Below, in pieces: positions 6,340-14,400 of a DNA stretch of 16,462 nucleotides (the stretch's first letter is position 1; the number at the start of each line of letters is the position of its first letter). This DNA is from Alectryocaccomicrobium faecavium (GTDB taxonomy: Bacteria > Bacillota > Clostridia > Christensenellales > Aristaeellaceae). The position numbers and the translations under genes were made by a program. The notes beneath the pieces were generated by a model that had not been told where the DNA came from, did no database searches, and saw only the letters and a list, made by a program, of their open reading frames with translations. The stretch is taken from the NCBI GenBank assembly GCA_018713425.1, contig DVOT01000048.1:1-16462 (forward strand), given 5' to 3'.

Positions 6340-9264
6340 TCAGCGCAGCGTGATAGAAGTTATGCCAAACGGCGCGAAGGCATACTGGTCCTGGGCATAG
6401 CCGGGGCACTTGCCATTGTCCCAGTGCCCGTAGTGGGTGAAGGTATCGGGGCTTACGCCATACGGTTCCGGGTCGGGGGCAAAGTGGAACGGGCCCAACA
6501 AGTTGCGGTAGCTGGAAAGCAGCGTGACGCGCATTTGGTTGCGGCCTTTTTGCAGCTTGCCAGCCACATCAAGCGCGTTGGCAAACATCAGGGTTTCTTC
6601 TGCGCCGCCATTGAGCGAAACCTTCGCCACGGCAAAGCGACCGCCGAGGGTGAGCAAGGTTTCTGCGCCGGTGGCTTCGAAATCCTTTTCAAAGGTGATC
6701 TGGCCGCCAAAGAACAGATAGCCGCTTTGCGCCAGTTGGTCGAGCGCCAGGCTCGTTTTGCGCGGGCCGATCCAGAAATCGGCGGGGGAGAGCAGGGTAT
6801 TCTTAGCGCCGGGCGTGAGGGAAGGCGTATACGCGCCGAAATCGCCCAGCACGTATACGGCTTCGATATCGGTAATGTAGCTCAAGCAATTGATCAGGCT
6901 TTCGGTGCCGTCGGAATGCTCGTAGTACACGCCGTTGAACACGTCGTACACTTCTTTGCTCTGGTAGTAATCGATTTCCAGCACCAGCTCGTTGACGCCG
7001 GATTTGGCGCGCCCTGCCAGGTTGAGGCTTACGAAGGCCGGATCGAGCGTGCCAGGATCGGAGAGGCGCACTTCTTCGCCATTGAACCAGGCGCGCTTGG
7101 CGTTCATCTTTTCGGCTTCCAGGCGAATGCGCTCGGGCACGGTTTTGATCGTAAAGGAGTATTTCAGATAAACCGTATGGTTCGTGCGCTCGCGCAGCAA
7201 CCGATCGGAAATGGCCATCACCGGCAGAGGGCTTCCATATGAAACATTGTCGTAAGAGAGGCTGGCCGTATCGAGCGTGAGCGCGTTCTCCGAGCACGAA
7301 ACGACGTTGGCATCCAGCGACAGCGCATGCGCCACGCCGGGTTCGACGGGCTTGGCGGCGCTTTGCGCGGCATCGTCCAGCACGAGGATCAGGGAATCGC
7401 CGGGCGCGAAAGTGAGGGGCACCACAATTTCCTCCCCGTCGCGCAGGAAATAAGCCGGGCGGTATTCGCGCGCCATGGCGTCGAAAACTTTTGCGCCTTT
7501 GGCGCGGATGCGCAGTTGAATGGAGTAGGTTTGATCCTTCGCGAGGTTCACCGCGAACACAAAGTCGCCCTGGTCAGCCATGCGCGTGGTGTAGCGAATG
7601 GCGGTATCCGCGCGATCGATGCGCACGCGAACGGCGCGCTGCATTTCTTCGAAGGATACGTTGCTCTGCAAGAAGGAAAGATCTGCTGCTTCGCCTTCCA
7701 CAAGAGTGGGCGCTTTGCCCTGTAGGAATAGCTTCCCGCCGCCTGCCAGGTATTCGCGCAACAACTTCGCGGTGCTCGCGTCGATCGTGTCCATTTCCGG
7801 CACGACCACATATTCGTATTCGCACTGCCCCATTTTCAGCTTGCCGCCTTGCACGCTGCCATGCTCGGCCAGCAGGCTTTCGTCCACATAGTGGTGGCCA
7901 ATTCCCGCGGCGCCAAAGCGTTCGACGAGCGCGGCAAAGCGCGCGTCCAGCGCTTCCACCGAATGGGGATCGTTGTGCTTATAGGTGAGGTAGGCGGCAT
8001 GGATGGGGTGCACGATCGCCACCGGCGCTTCCTCGCGGCTGTCCGCCAGCATACAGCCCAGCGCGGTGAAATAATCGTTGAAGGCCCGGAATTCCGCCTT
8101 AACCCACGGGTTGTGCTCGGAATAGAAGGCCGGATAGTCGCGCTTGCGCTGGCCACGGATGGAATAGGGGTAGAGGTGCTGGCACATCTGGTTTACACCG
8201 TTCACATATTGCCATTCGGCGATGCGTTTGAGCTCCTTGGGCGTTACGTCCCAACCAGCGCAGGCGAAAGTCTCCGTGATCACATGCTTTTTGCCCAACT
8301 GCTGCGCGGCGGAAGAAACCTGGCGCGGCGCGCATTCGTTGGCGATTTCGCGGCCCAGCCAGTCGATGCCCGGCACGTGTTCATATTCGTAAAAGGGCAT
8401 GATGCCAGCACAGCACATCATTTGCCCTGCCAGGTTGCGCTCCTCAATGGAGTGCCCCGTGAGCTGGCAATTGTGCGCGGTACACCAATCGTAAATCTGC
8501 TTGGCGAAATTGGCCGTGTACAGCTCGTTCATCAGCTTCCAATAGCGCCAGCGCAGGCGGGGCGCTTCTTCGCAATCCACAAACAGCGCGCCCAGTTCAT
8601 TGAGTAAATCGCCTTGATAGCGCTCGCTGTACGCGCGCAGAATCACGGGCGTATAGGGCGTGTCCCAACGGAAATACTGTGGCTCATCGGTGAAAAAACC
8701 CTGCATCGCACGACCAAAATCCGCGCCAAAGTGCGCGTAATATTTTTCGTGCGTTTCCGCCAGGAATTGCGCAACAATATCGGGGTTCAGAATATCGACC
8801 ACCGAAGAATTCTGGCGGTCGTACAGGCAAAGATATTCCTTGGCGGATTCGCCCGCCTGCAAACGGCGGATATGGTTGTTTTCCACGGCGTAGACCGCCA
8901 TAGCGCTCGGATCGAATGCGGCTTTGGTTTCACAAACGATATAATGTTCCCAATTTTCGCGGTTTTCTAAAAGCTTCATGCCGGCAAAACCGCTGGGCCA
9001 GCCATTTTCATCGTAGCACCAGGCGTGCATGCCCTGTTTTTCTGCCTCGTCGATGCAGGCCGCCGTGGCGGTGAACCAATCTTCGCCGAGGTATTCCGTC
9101 ATCAGGCCACCGCGCGCGTGCATGAAGAATCCGCCAATACCGGCTTTTTTCATGGCGCGAATCTGGCGGCGCAGCTCTTCGGGTTCCAGCTTGTCATTCC
9201 AGCTCCAGAAAGGAATGGATTGATAATCGACCAGGTTCTGCTGCAATCGCTCTTTCCAGTCCAT
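6340..9264 (-). CDS. Glycoside hydrolase, GH106-like (putative alpha-L-rhamnosidase)
   Basis: Large enzyme (974 aa) of the GH106-related TIM-barrel group. The N-terminal signature (IPFWSWNDKLEPEEL, then GIGGFFMHARGG) and WCYDENGWPSG are characteristic in my memory of this family. FFTDEP (E194) and ITETFA (E331) are candidate catalytic acidic positions; TGHSIEE and an NGVNQMCQHLYPYS stretch lie on further barrel strands. The C-terminal half has beta-rich, galactose-binding-like segments around AKRAWFNGEEV. There is no signal peptide, so it should act in the cytoplasm on imported oligosaccharides or glycosides. The frame is open much further upstream to 10164, but the start at 9264 is supported by AAGGAG 9 nt before it, the family N-terminus and a promoter; the extension runs antisense through ybaK and mrp. 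Substrate is inferred, not shown. Confidence 0.85.
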   Translation of the reverse strand: MDWKERLQQNLVDYQSIPFWSWNDKLEPEELRRQIRAMKKAGIGGFFMHARGGLMTEYLGEDWFTATAACIDEAEKQGMHAWCYDENGWPSGFAGMKLLENRENWEHYIVCETKAAFDPSAMAVYAVENNHIRRLQAGESAKEYLCLYDRQNSSVVDILNPDIVAQFLAETHEKYYAHFGADFGRAMQGFFTDEPQYFRWDTPYTPVILRAYSERYQGDLLNELGALFVDCEEAPRLRWRYWKLMNELYTANFAKQIYDWCTAHNCQLTGHSIEERNLAGQMMCCAGIMPFYEYEHVPGIDWLGREIANECAPRQVSSAAQQLGKKHVITETFACAGWDVTPKELKRIAEWQYVNGVNQMCQHLYPYSIRGQRKRDYPAFYSEHNPWVKAEFRAFNDYFTALGCMLADSREEAPVAIVHPIHAAYLTYKHNDPHSVEALDARFAALVERFGAAGIGHHYVDESLLAEHGSVQGGKLKMGQCEYEYVVVPEMDTIDASTAKLLREYLAGGGKLFLQGKAPTLVEGEAADLSFLQSNVSFEEMQRAVRVRIDRADTAIRYTTRMADQGDFVFAVNLAKDQTYSIQLRIRAKGAKVFDAMAREYRPAYFLRDGEEIVVPLTFAPGDSLILVLDDAAQSAAKPVEPGVAHALSLDANVVSCSENALTLDTASLSYDNVSYGSPLPVMAISDRLLRERTNHTVYLKYSFTIKTVPERIRLEAEKMNAKRAWFNGEEVRLSDPGTLDPAFVSLNLAGRAKSGVNELVLEIDYYQSKEVYDVFNGVYYEHSDGTESLINCLSYITDIEAVYVLGDFGAYTPSLTPGAKNTLLSPADFWIGPRKTSLALDQLAQSGYLFFGGQITFEKDFEATGAETLLTLGGRFAVAKVSLNGGAEETLMFANALDVAGKLQKGRNQMRVTLLSSYRNLLGPFHFAPDPEPYGVSPDTFTHYGHWDNGKCPGYAQDQYAFAPFGITSITLR

Positions 9265-9301
9265 GTGTGTGCGCTCCTTGCTTGTATAAATTGGCTTTTT
9301 C

Positions 9302-9330
9302 ATTATAACAAATCCTGTGGCAAAAGTCAA
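9302..9330 (-). promoter_or_regulatory. Promoter of the glycoside hydrolase gene
   Basis: On the - strand, TTGACT (9330-9325) and TATAAT (9307-9302) have a 17-bp spacer. Its -35 box is separated by one base from the -35 box of the divergent promoter for ybaK. Confidence 0.88.
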
Positions 9331-9331
9331 T

Positions 9332-9360
9332 TTGACATGTGGTCGCAATAGCGGTATAAT
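9332..9360 (+). promoter_or_regulatory. Consensus promoter of the ybaK-mrp operon
   Basis: TTGACA (9332-9337) and TATAAT (9355-9360) have a 17-bp spacer, an exact sigma-A consensus, 27 bp before the ybaK start codon. This fits strong constitutive expression of housekeeping genes. Confidence 0.92.
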
Positions 9361-9387
9361 AGCAGTTGCGCGAAGGGAGGAAATGGC

Positions 9388-9861
9388 ATGGTGGAAGAGG
9401 CTGTTCGCGCGCATCTGGCACAATTTGGCCTGGCAGACCGGTACATGGATTTGGCGGAAAACAGCGCGACGGTGGAACTCGCCGCGAAGGCGTTGGGCTG
9501 CGAGCCGCAGCGCATTGCCAAAACGCTGGCGTTCCGGCGCGGCGATGGCGCGGCGTTGATCGTTGCGGCGGGTGACGCGCGGGTGGATAACGCCAAGTTC
9601 CGGGCGTATTTTGGCGAACGCGCGCGCATGCTTCAGGGTGATGAGGTGCTTGCGCGCACAGGGCACGCGCCAGGCGGCGTTTGTCCGTTTGCGGTGCGCC
9701 CAGGCGCGCAGGTGTATTTGGATGTATCGCTCAAGCGATTCGATACGGTATATCCGGCGGGTGGCAACGCGCACAGCGCGGTGCGCTTGTCGCTCGAAGA
9801 ATTGGAGCGCGCGTCGCAATTTTGTGATTGGATCGACGTGTGCGGTGGGTATAATCCATAA
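9388..9861 (+). CDS. ybaK: YbaK/EbsC-family aminoacyl-tRNA deacylase
   Basis: Cytosolic editing enzyme (157 aa) of the YbaK/ProX type, which hydrolyses mischarged tRNA, typically Cys-tRNA(Pro). Family landmarks are visible: RIAKTLAFR with the conserved Lys at residue 45, DARVDNAKFR (63-72), GHAPGGVCPF (92-101) and YPAGGNAHSAVRLS (122-135). Length and order match the family. The start has AAGGGAGG 7 nt upstream and lies 27 bp downstream of a perfect promoter. The mrp gene follows after 16 bp, so both should share a transcript. The exact tRNA substrate is not determinable from sequence alone, as the family includes related deacylases with other preferences. Confidence 0.93.
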   Translation: MVEEAVRAHLAQFGLADRYMDLAENSATVELAAKALGCEPQRIAKTLAFRRGDGAALIVAAGDARVDNAKFRAYFGERARMLQGDEVLARTGHAPGGVCPFAVRPGAQVYLDVSLKRFDTVYPAGGNAHSAVRLSLEELERASQFCDWIDVCGGYNP

Positions 9862-9877
9862 AGAAGGGGGAACTAGC

Positions 9878-10705
9878 ATGAGCGAGAATTGCAACCACAA
9901 TTGCGAGAACTGCTCGGAGAATTGCGCGCAGCGCGATCCGAAGAGCTTTTTGGAAGCGCCCAACGCGCTCTCCAGCATCAAAAAAGTCGTCGCCATTATG
10001 AGCGGTAAGGGCGGCGTTGGCAAATCCATGGTGACTGGCCTGATGGCGGTGCTGGCCCAGAAAGCGGGTTTGAAAACCGCTATTTTGGATGCGGATATTA
10101 CTGGCCCGTCCATTCCCAAAATGTTTGGGGTGACGGAGAAGGCCACGGGCGATGAAAATGGCATCTATCCCGCGATAACGTCCACGGGCATTCGCGTAAT
10201 GTCGCTCAATCTGCTCACCGCGCGGGAAACGGATCCTGTGGTGTGGCGTGGTCCGATCATCGCGGGGACGGTGAAACAGTTCTGGACAGATGTGGTCTGG
10301 GGCGATGTGGACATTATGTTTGTCGATATGCCGCCGGGAACCGGCGATGTGCCGCTCACGGTGTTCCAGTCCATTCCGGTGGATGGCATTTTGGTCGTCA
10401 CCTCGCCGCAGGAACTGGTGGGTATGATCGTGGAAAAGGCTGTAAACATGGCGGGCCTGATGAACATCCCGATCTTTGGACTCATCGAGAACATGAGCTA
10501 TTTCACTTGCCCGGATTGCGGCAAGAAGCATTCGATCTTTGGTGAGAGCCATATCGATGAAATCGCCGCGCGCCACAATTTGGAAGTGCTGGGTAAGCTG
10601 CCCATCGATCCGAAGCTGGCCGCCGCGTGCGACGCGGGCAAGATTGAAGAATGCAGCGCGCAGTGGCTCGCGCAGGCCGCTGAGCGCGCGTTTGCGGAGA
10701 AGTGA
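9878..10705 (+). CDS. mrp: Mrp/Nbp35-type Fe-S cluster carrier ATPase
   Basis: Cytosolic P-loop ATPase (275 aa) of the Mrp/ApbC/Nbp35 family, which carries and transfers Fe-S clusters to target proteins. The deviant Walker A, SGKGGVGKS, is at residues 42-50; DADITGPSIPKMFG and VDMPPGTGDVPLT are the usual switch regions. The conserved C-terminal CPDC (C211, C214) binds the shared cluster at the dimer interface. The N-terminus has four closely spaced Cys (C5, C9, C12, C16), reminiscent of the extra cluster site of Nbp35-type proteins, with shorter spacing. The start is supported by AGGGGG 7 nt upstream; the frame is open further upstream but that part overlaps ybaK. It forms an operon with ybaK. 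Confidence 0.93.
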   Translation: MSENCNHNCENCSENCAQRDPKSFLEAPNALSSIKKVVAIMSGKGGVGKSMVTGLMAVLAQKAGLKTAILDADITGPSIPKMFGVTEKATGDENGIYPAITSTGIRVMSLNLLTARETDPVVWRGPIIAGTVKQFWTDVVWGDVDIMFVDMPPGTGDVPLTVFQSIPVDGILVVTSPQELVGMIVEKAVNMAGLMNIPIFGLIENMSYFTCPDCGKKHSIFGESHIDEIAARHNLEVLGKLPIDPKLAAACDAGKIEECSAQWLAQAAERAFAEK

Positions 10706-10714
10706 GATTTTTCG

Positions 10715-10744
10715 TTGGCGGGGTGGGGGAAACCGCCCCGCCAA
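10715..10744 (+). terminator. Hairpin after mrp
   Basis: A perfect 9-bp stem (TTGGCGGGG at 10715-10723, CCCCGCCAA at 10736-10744) with a 12-nt loop starts 9 bp after the mrp stop. It is flanked by ATTTTT upstream and AAAAAAT downstream, the reverse of the usual layout, which would lengthen the stem. Without a T-tract it is not a classic intrinsic terminator. Confidence 0.5.
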
Positions 10745-10791
10745 TGGAAAAAATGACGGTGCGTTATTAACTATTATTTAACCCAGCGCTA

Positions 10792-10820
10792 TTGACATAT
10801 GGGCATGAATCTGGTAAAAT
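10792..10820 (+). promoter_or_regulatory. Promoter of the tandem tRNA-Ser genes
   Basis: TTGACA (10792-10797) and TAAAAT (10815-10820) are separated by 17 bp, ending 21 bp before the first tRNA gene. A start about 7 bp after the -10 gives a short 5' leader for processing. Confidence 0.85.
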
Positions 10821-10841
10821 AATCTTCGCTGGCGTTTCTGT

Positions 10842-10930
10842 GGAGAGATGGCCGAGAGGTTTAAGGCGCCAGTCTTGAAAACTGGTGATGTCGAGAGGCA
10901 CCGGGGGTTCGAATCCCTCTCTCTCCGCCA
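10842..10930 (+). tRNA. tRNA-Ser (anticodon UGA)
   Basis: Full class II tRNA of 89 nt: acceptor GGAGAGA (10842-10848) pairs with TCTCTCC (10920-10926), discriminator G, and CCA is encoded at 10928-10930. The anticodon stem CCAGT/ACTGG encloses loop CTTGAAA with anticodon TGA at 10876-10878. The long variable arm and the GGTTCGAATCC T-arm are typical of serine tRNAs. Confidence 0.97.
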
Positions 10931-10948
10931 ACAACTGTATATAGATAT

Positions 10949-11042
10949 GGAGAAGTACCCAAGTATGGCCGAAGGGGCTCCCCTGCTAAGGGAGTAGGCC
11001 GGGATAACTGGCGCGAGGGTTCGAATCCCTCCTTCTCCGCCA
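10949..11042 (+). tRNA. tRNA-Ser (anticodon GCU)
   Basis: Class II tRNA of 94 nt, 18 bp after the previous one. Acceptor GGAGAAG (10949-10955) pairs with CTTCTCC (11032-11038), followed by G and encoded CCA (11040-11042). The anticodon stem CTCCC/GGGAG encloses loop CTGCTAA with anticodon GCT at 10985-10987. A long variable arm supports serine. It is cotranscribed with the UGA gene and ends just before an intrinsic terminator. Confidence 0.97.
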
Positions 11043-11045
11043 CAG

Positions 11046-11088
11046 AAGGACTACAATTCTGGTATAGAATTGTAGTCCTTATTTTTTT
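11046..11088 (+). terminator. Intrinsic terminator of the tRNA operon
   Basis: A perfect 15-bp stem (11046-11060 pairing with 11066-11080), a 5-nt loop (GGTAT) and a run of seven T directly after (11082-11088). It begins 4 bp after the CCA of the second tRNA and isolates the tRNA transcript from the downstream operon. Confidence 0.95.
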
Positions 11089-11126
11089 ATAAAATTCCGA
11101 GGTGAATTGAGAATTACAATCTTAAA

Positions 11127-11155
11127 TTGACGCTTCTTATTATTGGTGCTATAAT
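11127..11155 (+). promoter_or_regulatory. Promoter of the regulator-helicase-methyltransferase operon
   Basis: TTGACG (11127-11132) and TATAAT (11150-11155) are separated by 17 bp, with TG one base before the -10 (extended type). It gives a leader of about 30 nt before the GTG start of the regulator. An imperfect inverted repeat, GCAAT (11157-11161) and ATTGC (11172-11176), lies over the expected start site. Confidence 0.85.
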
Positions 11156-11192
11156 TGCAATGCATTATGCTATTGCCTGTGGAGGTAGCACT

Positions 11193-11417
11193 GTGGCGAT
11201 TTGCTATAAGAGGTTGTGGAAGCTGCTGATCGATCGCGACATGCAGAAAAAAGATCTGCGCCTTGCTGCCGGTCTCAGTACGAATGTTATCGCTAAGCTC
11301 GGCAAGAACCAGAATGTATCTACTGAAGTGCTTGGAAAAATCTGCAAAGCCCTGAATTGTGAAATTACAGACATCATGGAATTTGTGGATGATGAGCTCG
11401 AAGATGCAGGCAGATGA
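11193..11417 (+). CDS. Small Cro/CI-type HTH transcriptional regulator
   Basis: DNA-binding protein of 74 aa, almost entirely one XRE/Cro-CI helix-turn-helix domain: YKRLWKLLIDRDMQKKDLR, then LAAGLSTNVIAKLGKNQNV and an EVLGKICKALNCEITDIMEF end, a common clostridial small-regulator pattern. The GTG start at 11193 is chosen because GGAGGT (11181-11186) lies 6 nt before it and the homology begins there; the upstream in-frame ATG at 11127 lies within the promoter -35 and has no ribosome binding site. Its stop overlaps the helicase start (ATGA), indicating translational coupling. It is the first gene of the operon and probably controls it, perhaps through the inverted repeat at the promoter (inference). 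Confidence 0.88.
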   Translation: MAICYKRLWKLLIDRDMQKKDLRLAAGLSTNVIAKLGKNQNVSTEVLGKICKALNCEITDIMEFVDDELEDAGR

Positions 11418-14400
11418 CAATACTTGAGAAAGCGGGTGTCAATATGGCCAGGCTAGAAGATCTTTCCATTGGTAGTGTCGTAAATGGCTTGCTTTCTGGC
11501 GAGCCCATCACAGTGGTTTCGACGAAGTGGTATGGTTCCTCCAGTATGGAAGTGTTTTATAAGACCAATCGTGGCACAACCGGCTCTCAAATTCTCTATC
11601 GTGATGACGAGGCTTCATTGACGGTGCTCGAAAAGAGTCTGCCGTGGAGTTTTGACGTGGATGGCGGAGAACTGCGTCTTGTATCCGAGGCCTATCGGAT
11701 TCATCTGGCGCATCTATTCGACCCCTACCTGGCCGTTCATACCTCTGCTATTGAGCCTCTTCCGCATCAAATTTCTGCCGTCTATGAGGAAATGCTTCCT
11801 CGGCTGCCGCTGCGATATGTGCTTGCCGATGACCCAGGTGCGGGCAAAACCATTATGACGGGTTTATTACTTAAGGAGCTTATCATTCGCGGGGACTTAA
11901 AGCGATGCATGATTGTGTCGCCAGGGAACTTGGCGGAACAATGGCAGGATGAGCTTTATCAGAAGTTCCACCTGCGTTTCGAGATCCTCACAAATGACCG
12001 TTTGGAATCTGCCGTGACCGGCAATGTATTCACGGAAATCAATTTTTGCATTGCCCGATTGGATAAGCTCTCCCGCAACGTAGAATTGCAGGAAAAGCTC
12101 CGGGTCACAGATTGGGATCTGATCGTCTGCGACGAGGCGCACAAGATGTCCGCCACCATGTGGGGCGGCGAGGTACATTATACGAAGCGATATCAGCTAG
12201 GCAAATTGCTTTCGAGCATATCCCGGCATTTTTTGCTGCTCACAGCGACGCCCCACAATGGCAAGGAAGAGGATTTTCAACTCTTCATGTCCTTGGTCGA
12301 TCCGGATCGATTTGAAGGCGCTTGCCGCACCAGCAATCAGTCCATCGATGTTAGCGATGTCATGCGCCGTTTGGTAAAGGAAGATCTGCTGAAATTTGAC
12401 GGGCGCCCTCTGTTCCCTGAGCGCCTTGCCTACACGGTCAACTACGACCTTTCCCCGATGGAAGCGCAGCTGTACACCAACGTGACAACGTATGTGCAGG
12501 AGGAGTTCAACCGTGCGGACCATTTGGATGGCACGCATCGCAGCAGCGTAGGTTTTGCACTGACCATTTTGCAGCGCAGACTGGCTTCCTCTCCAGAGGC
12601 CATTTACCAGTCGTTGCACCGTAGGCGCGAACGCCTTGAAGTTCGGCTTGCGGAAGAAAAACTTGGCAAGCGCGCTGCAGATTTGCCCTGGCAGTTTGAC
12701 ATACCGGAAGATCCGGACGAACTGGATGAGATGCCCGCAGCCGATTTGGAGGAAGAAGAGGACCAGGTGGCCGATCAAGCTTCGGCATCCAAGACGATTG
12801 CCGAGCTCGAAGCGGAGATTGAAACCCTCAAGCGCCTGGAAAGCATGGCAAACGCTGTGCGCAGCAGCGGCACAGACAAAAAGTGGGATGAGCTATCCTC
12901 TATTCTCCAGGACGACAGTCTCATGTTCGACGACGAGGGGCAACGCGAAAAGCTTATCATCTTCACGGAACACCGCGATACGTTGAACTACCTGTGCGCA
13001 AAGATACGCACGCTTTTTGGCAGAGATGAGGCTGTCGTGGCGATTCACGGCGGCATGCTCCGCGATGAACGTAGAAAAGTGGAAACGCTGTTCAAACAGG
13101 ATAAGGATGTGCGCATCCTGATCGCAACCGATGCCGCGGGCGAAGGTATCAACCTTCAGAGGGCGCACCTGATGGTCAACTATGACCTTCCGTGGAATCC
13201 CAATCGCCTTGAACAGCGCTTTGGCCGCATCCACCGCATCGGCCAGACGGAAGTCTGCCATCTATGGAACCTCGTGTCAAAGGAAACCCGCGAGGGGGCA
13301 GTGTTTCAGCGCTTGTTCGAAAAGCTCGAAGAAGAGCGAGCGGCGCTGGGCGGCAAGGTGTTTGACATCCTTGGCAAAGCGAACTTCGACAATCGCTCTT
13401 TGCGCGATCTGCTCATCGATGCGATTCGCTATGGCAATGCTCCGGAGACCCGCGCGAAGCTCTATCAGGTGGTGGATCGAGCACTCGATAAGGATGCGTT
13501 GCGAAATCTGCTAGAGGAACGCGCTCTCACCGAGGATACGATGGATGTTCACCGCGTGATGGCCATTCGCGAGGAGATGGAGCGCATGGAGGCGCATAAG
13601 CTCCAGCCGCACTTCATTGAGGCGTTCTTCCTCGAAGCGTTTCAATCGCTCGGCGGCATCATTCGCAAGCGGGAGGCTGGACGCTACGAAATCCTGAGCG
13701 TTCCCTATAAAGTGCGTTCGCGCGATCAATTGATCGGCTTTGGCGTGCCGGTTGCATCAAAGTATGAGCGCATCTGCTTCGACAAAGCGTATTGCAGCGT
13801 GCAGGGCCAGCCGATTGCGGATCAAATCTGTCCCGGTCATCCGCTGCTTGAGGCTGTCATTGATCTGATCCGCGAGCAGAACGCAGATGTGTTGAAGCGG
13901 GGTTCTGTTCTGGTGGATGAGAACGATCCCAGCGAGCAGGCACGCCTGCTGTTTTACATTGAGAATTCCATTCAGGATGGCCATGTTCTGCCTGACGGCA
14001 GCCGCCGCATCGTGAGCAAAACGCTTCAGTTCGTGGAACTGAACGAAGTAGGGCAGGCAAAGAATGCGGGATACGCGCCGTATCTGGATTATCGCTCGGC
14101 AGAGCCGGATGAGCAGCGCGCCGTGCTGAGCTATGCCAAATCCCAGCCGTGGCTCTCTCAAGATCTGGAAGAACTGGCCGTTCACTACGCTATCGAACAC
14201 ATCGTGCCCAAGCATTACGGCGAAGTGAAAGCGCACAAGGTTAAGATGGCGGCCAAGATCGCCAAGGCGGTCAAGGAGCGGTTGACCTGCGAAATCCAGT
14301 ATTGGGATCTGCGCGCCGCCGACCTCAAGGAGAAGGAAGCCGCGGGCAAACCCAACGCAAAGCTCAATTCCGCCAACGCTCAGCGCCGGGCGGACGAGCT

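Noticed and set aside
6247..7242. 331-aa + strand frame opposite the end of the glycoside hydrolase
   Set aside because: Shadow frame caused by high GC at third positions; low-complexity composition and overlap with a well-supported gene and its terminator.
9265..10164. Upstream extension of the glycoside hydrolase frame by about 300 residues
   Set aside because: It crosses the divergent promoter region and runs antisense to ybaK and the start of mrp; the start at 9264 has a ribosome binding site and the family N-terminus.
9731..10744. 337-aa - strand frame opposite mrp
   Set aside because: His/Arg-rich shadow of mrp with no motif and no ribosome binding site.
10706..10791. Search for a small gene between mrp and the tRNA promoter
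   Set aside because: Only a hairpin and AT-rich sequence are seen; no start with a ribosome binding site opens a credible frame.
10861..11043. A 60-aa - strand reading frame with EGFEPS and GERGIRTPG motifs
   Set aside because: It is antisense to the two tRNA-Ser genes; these motifs are a well-known artefact of translating tRNA-Ser in reverse.
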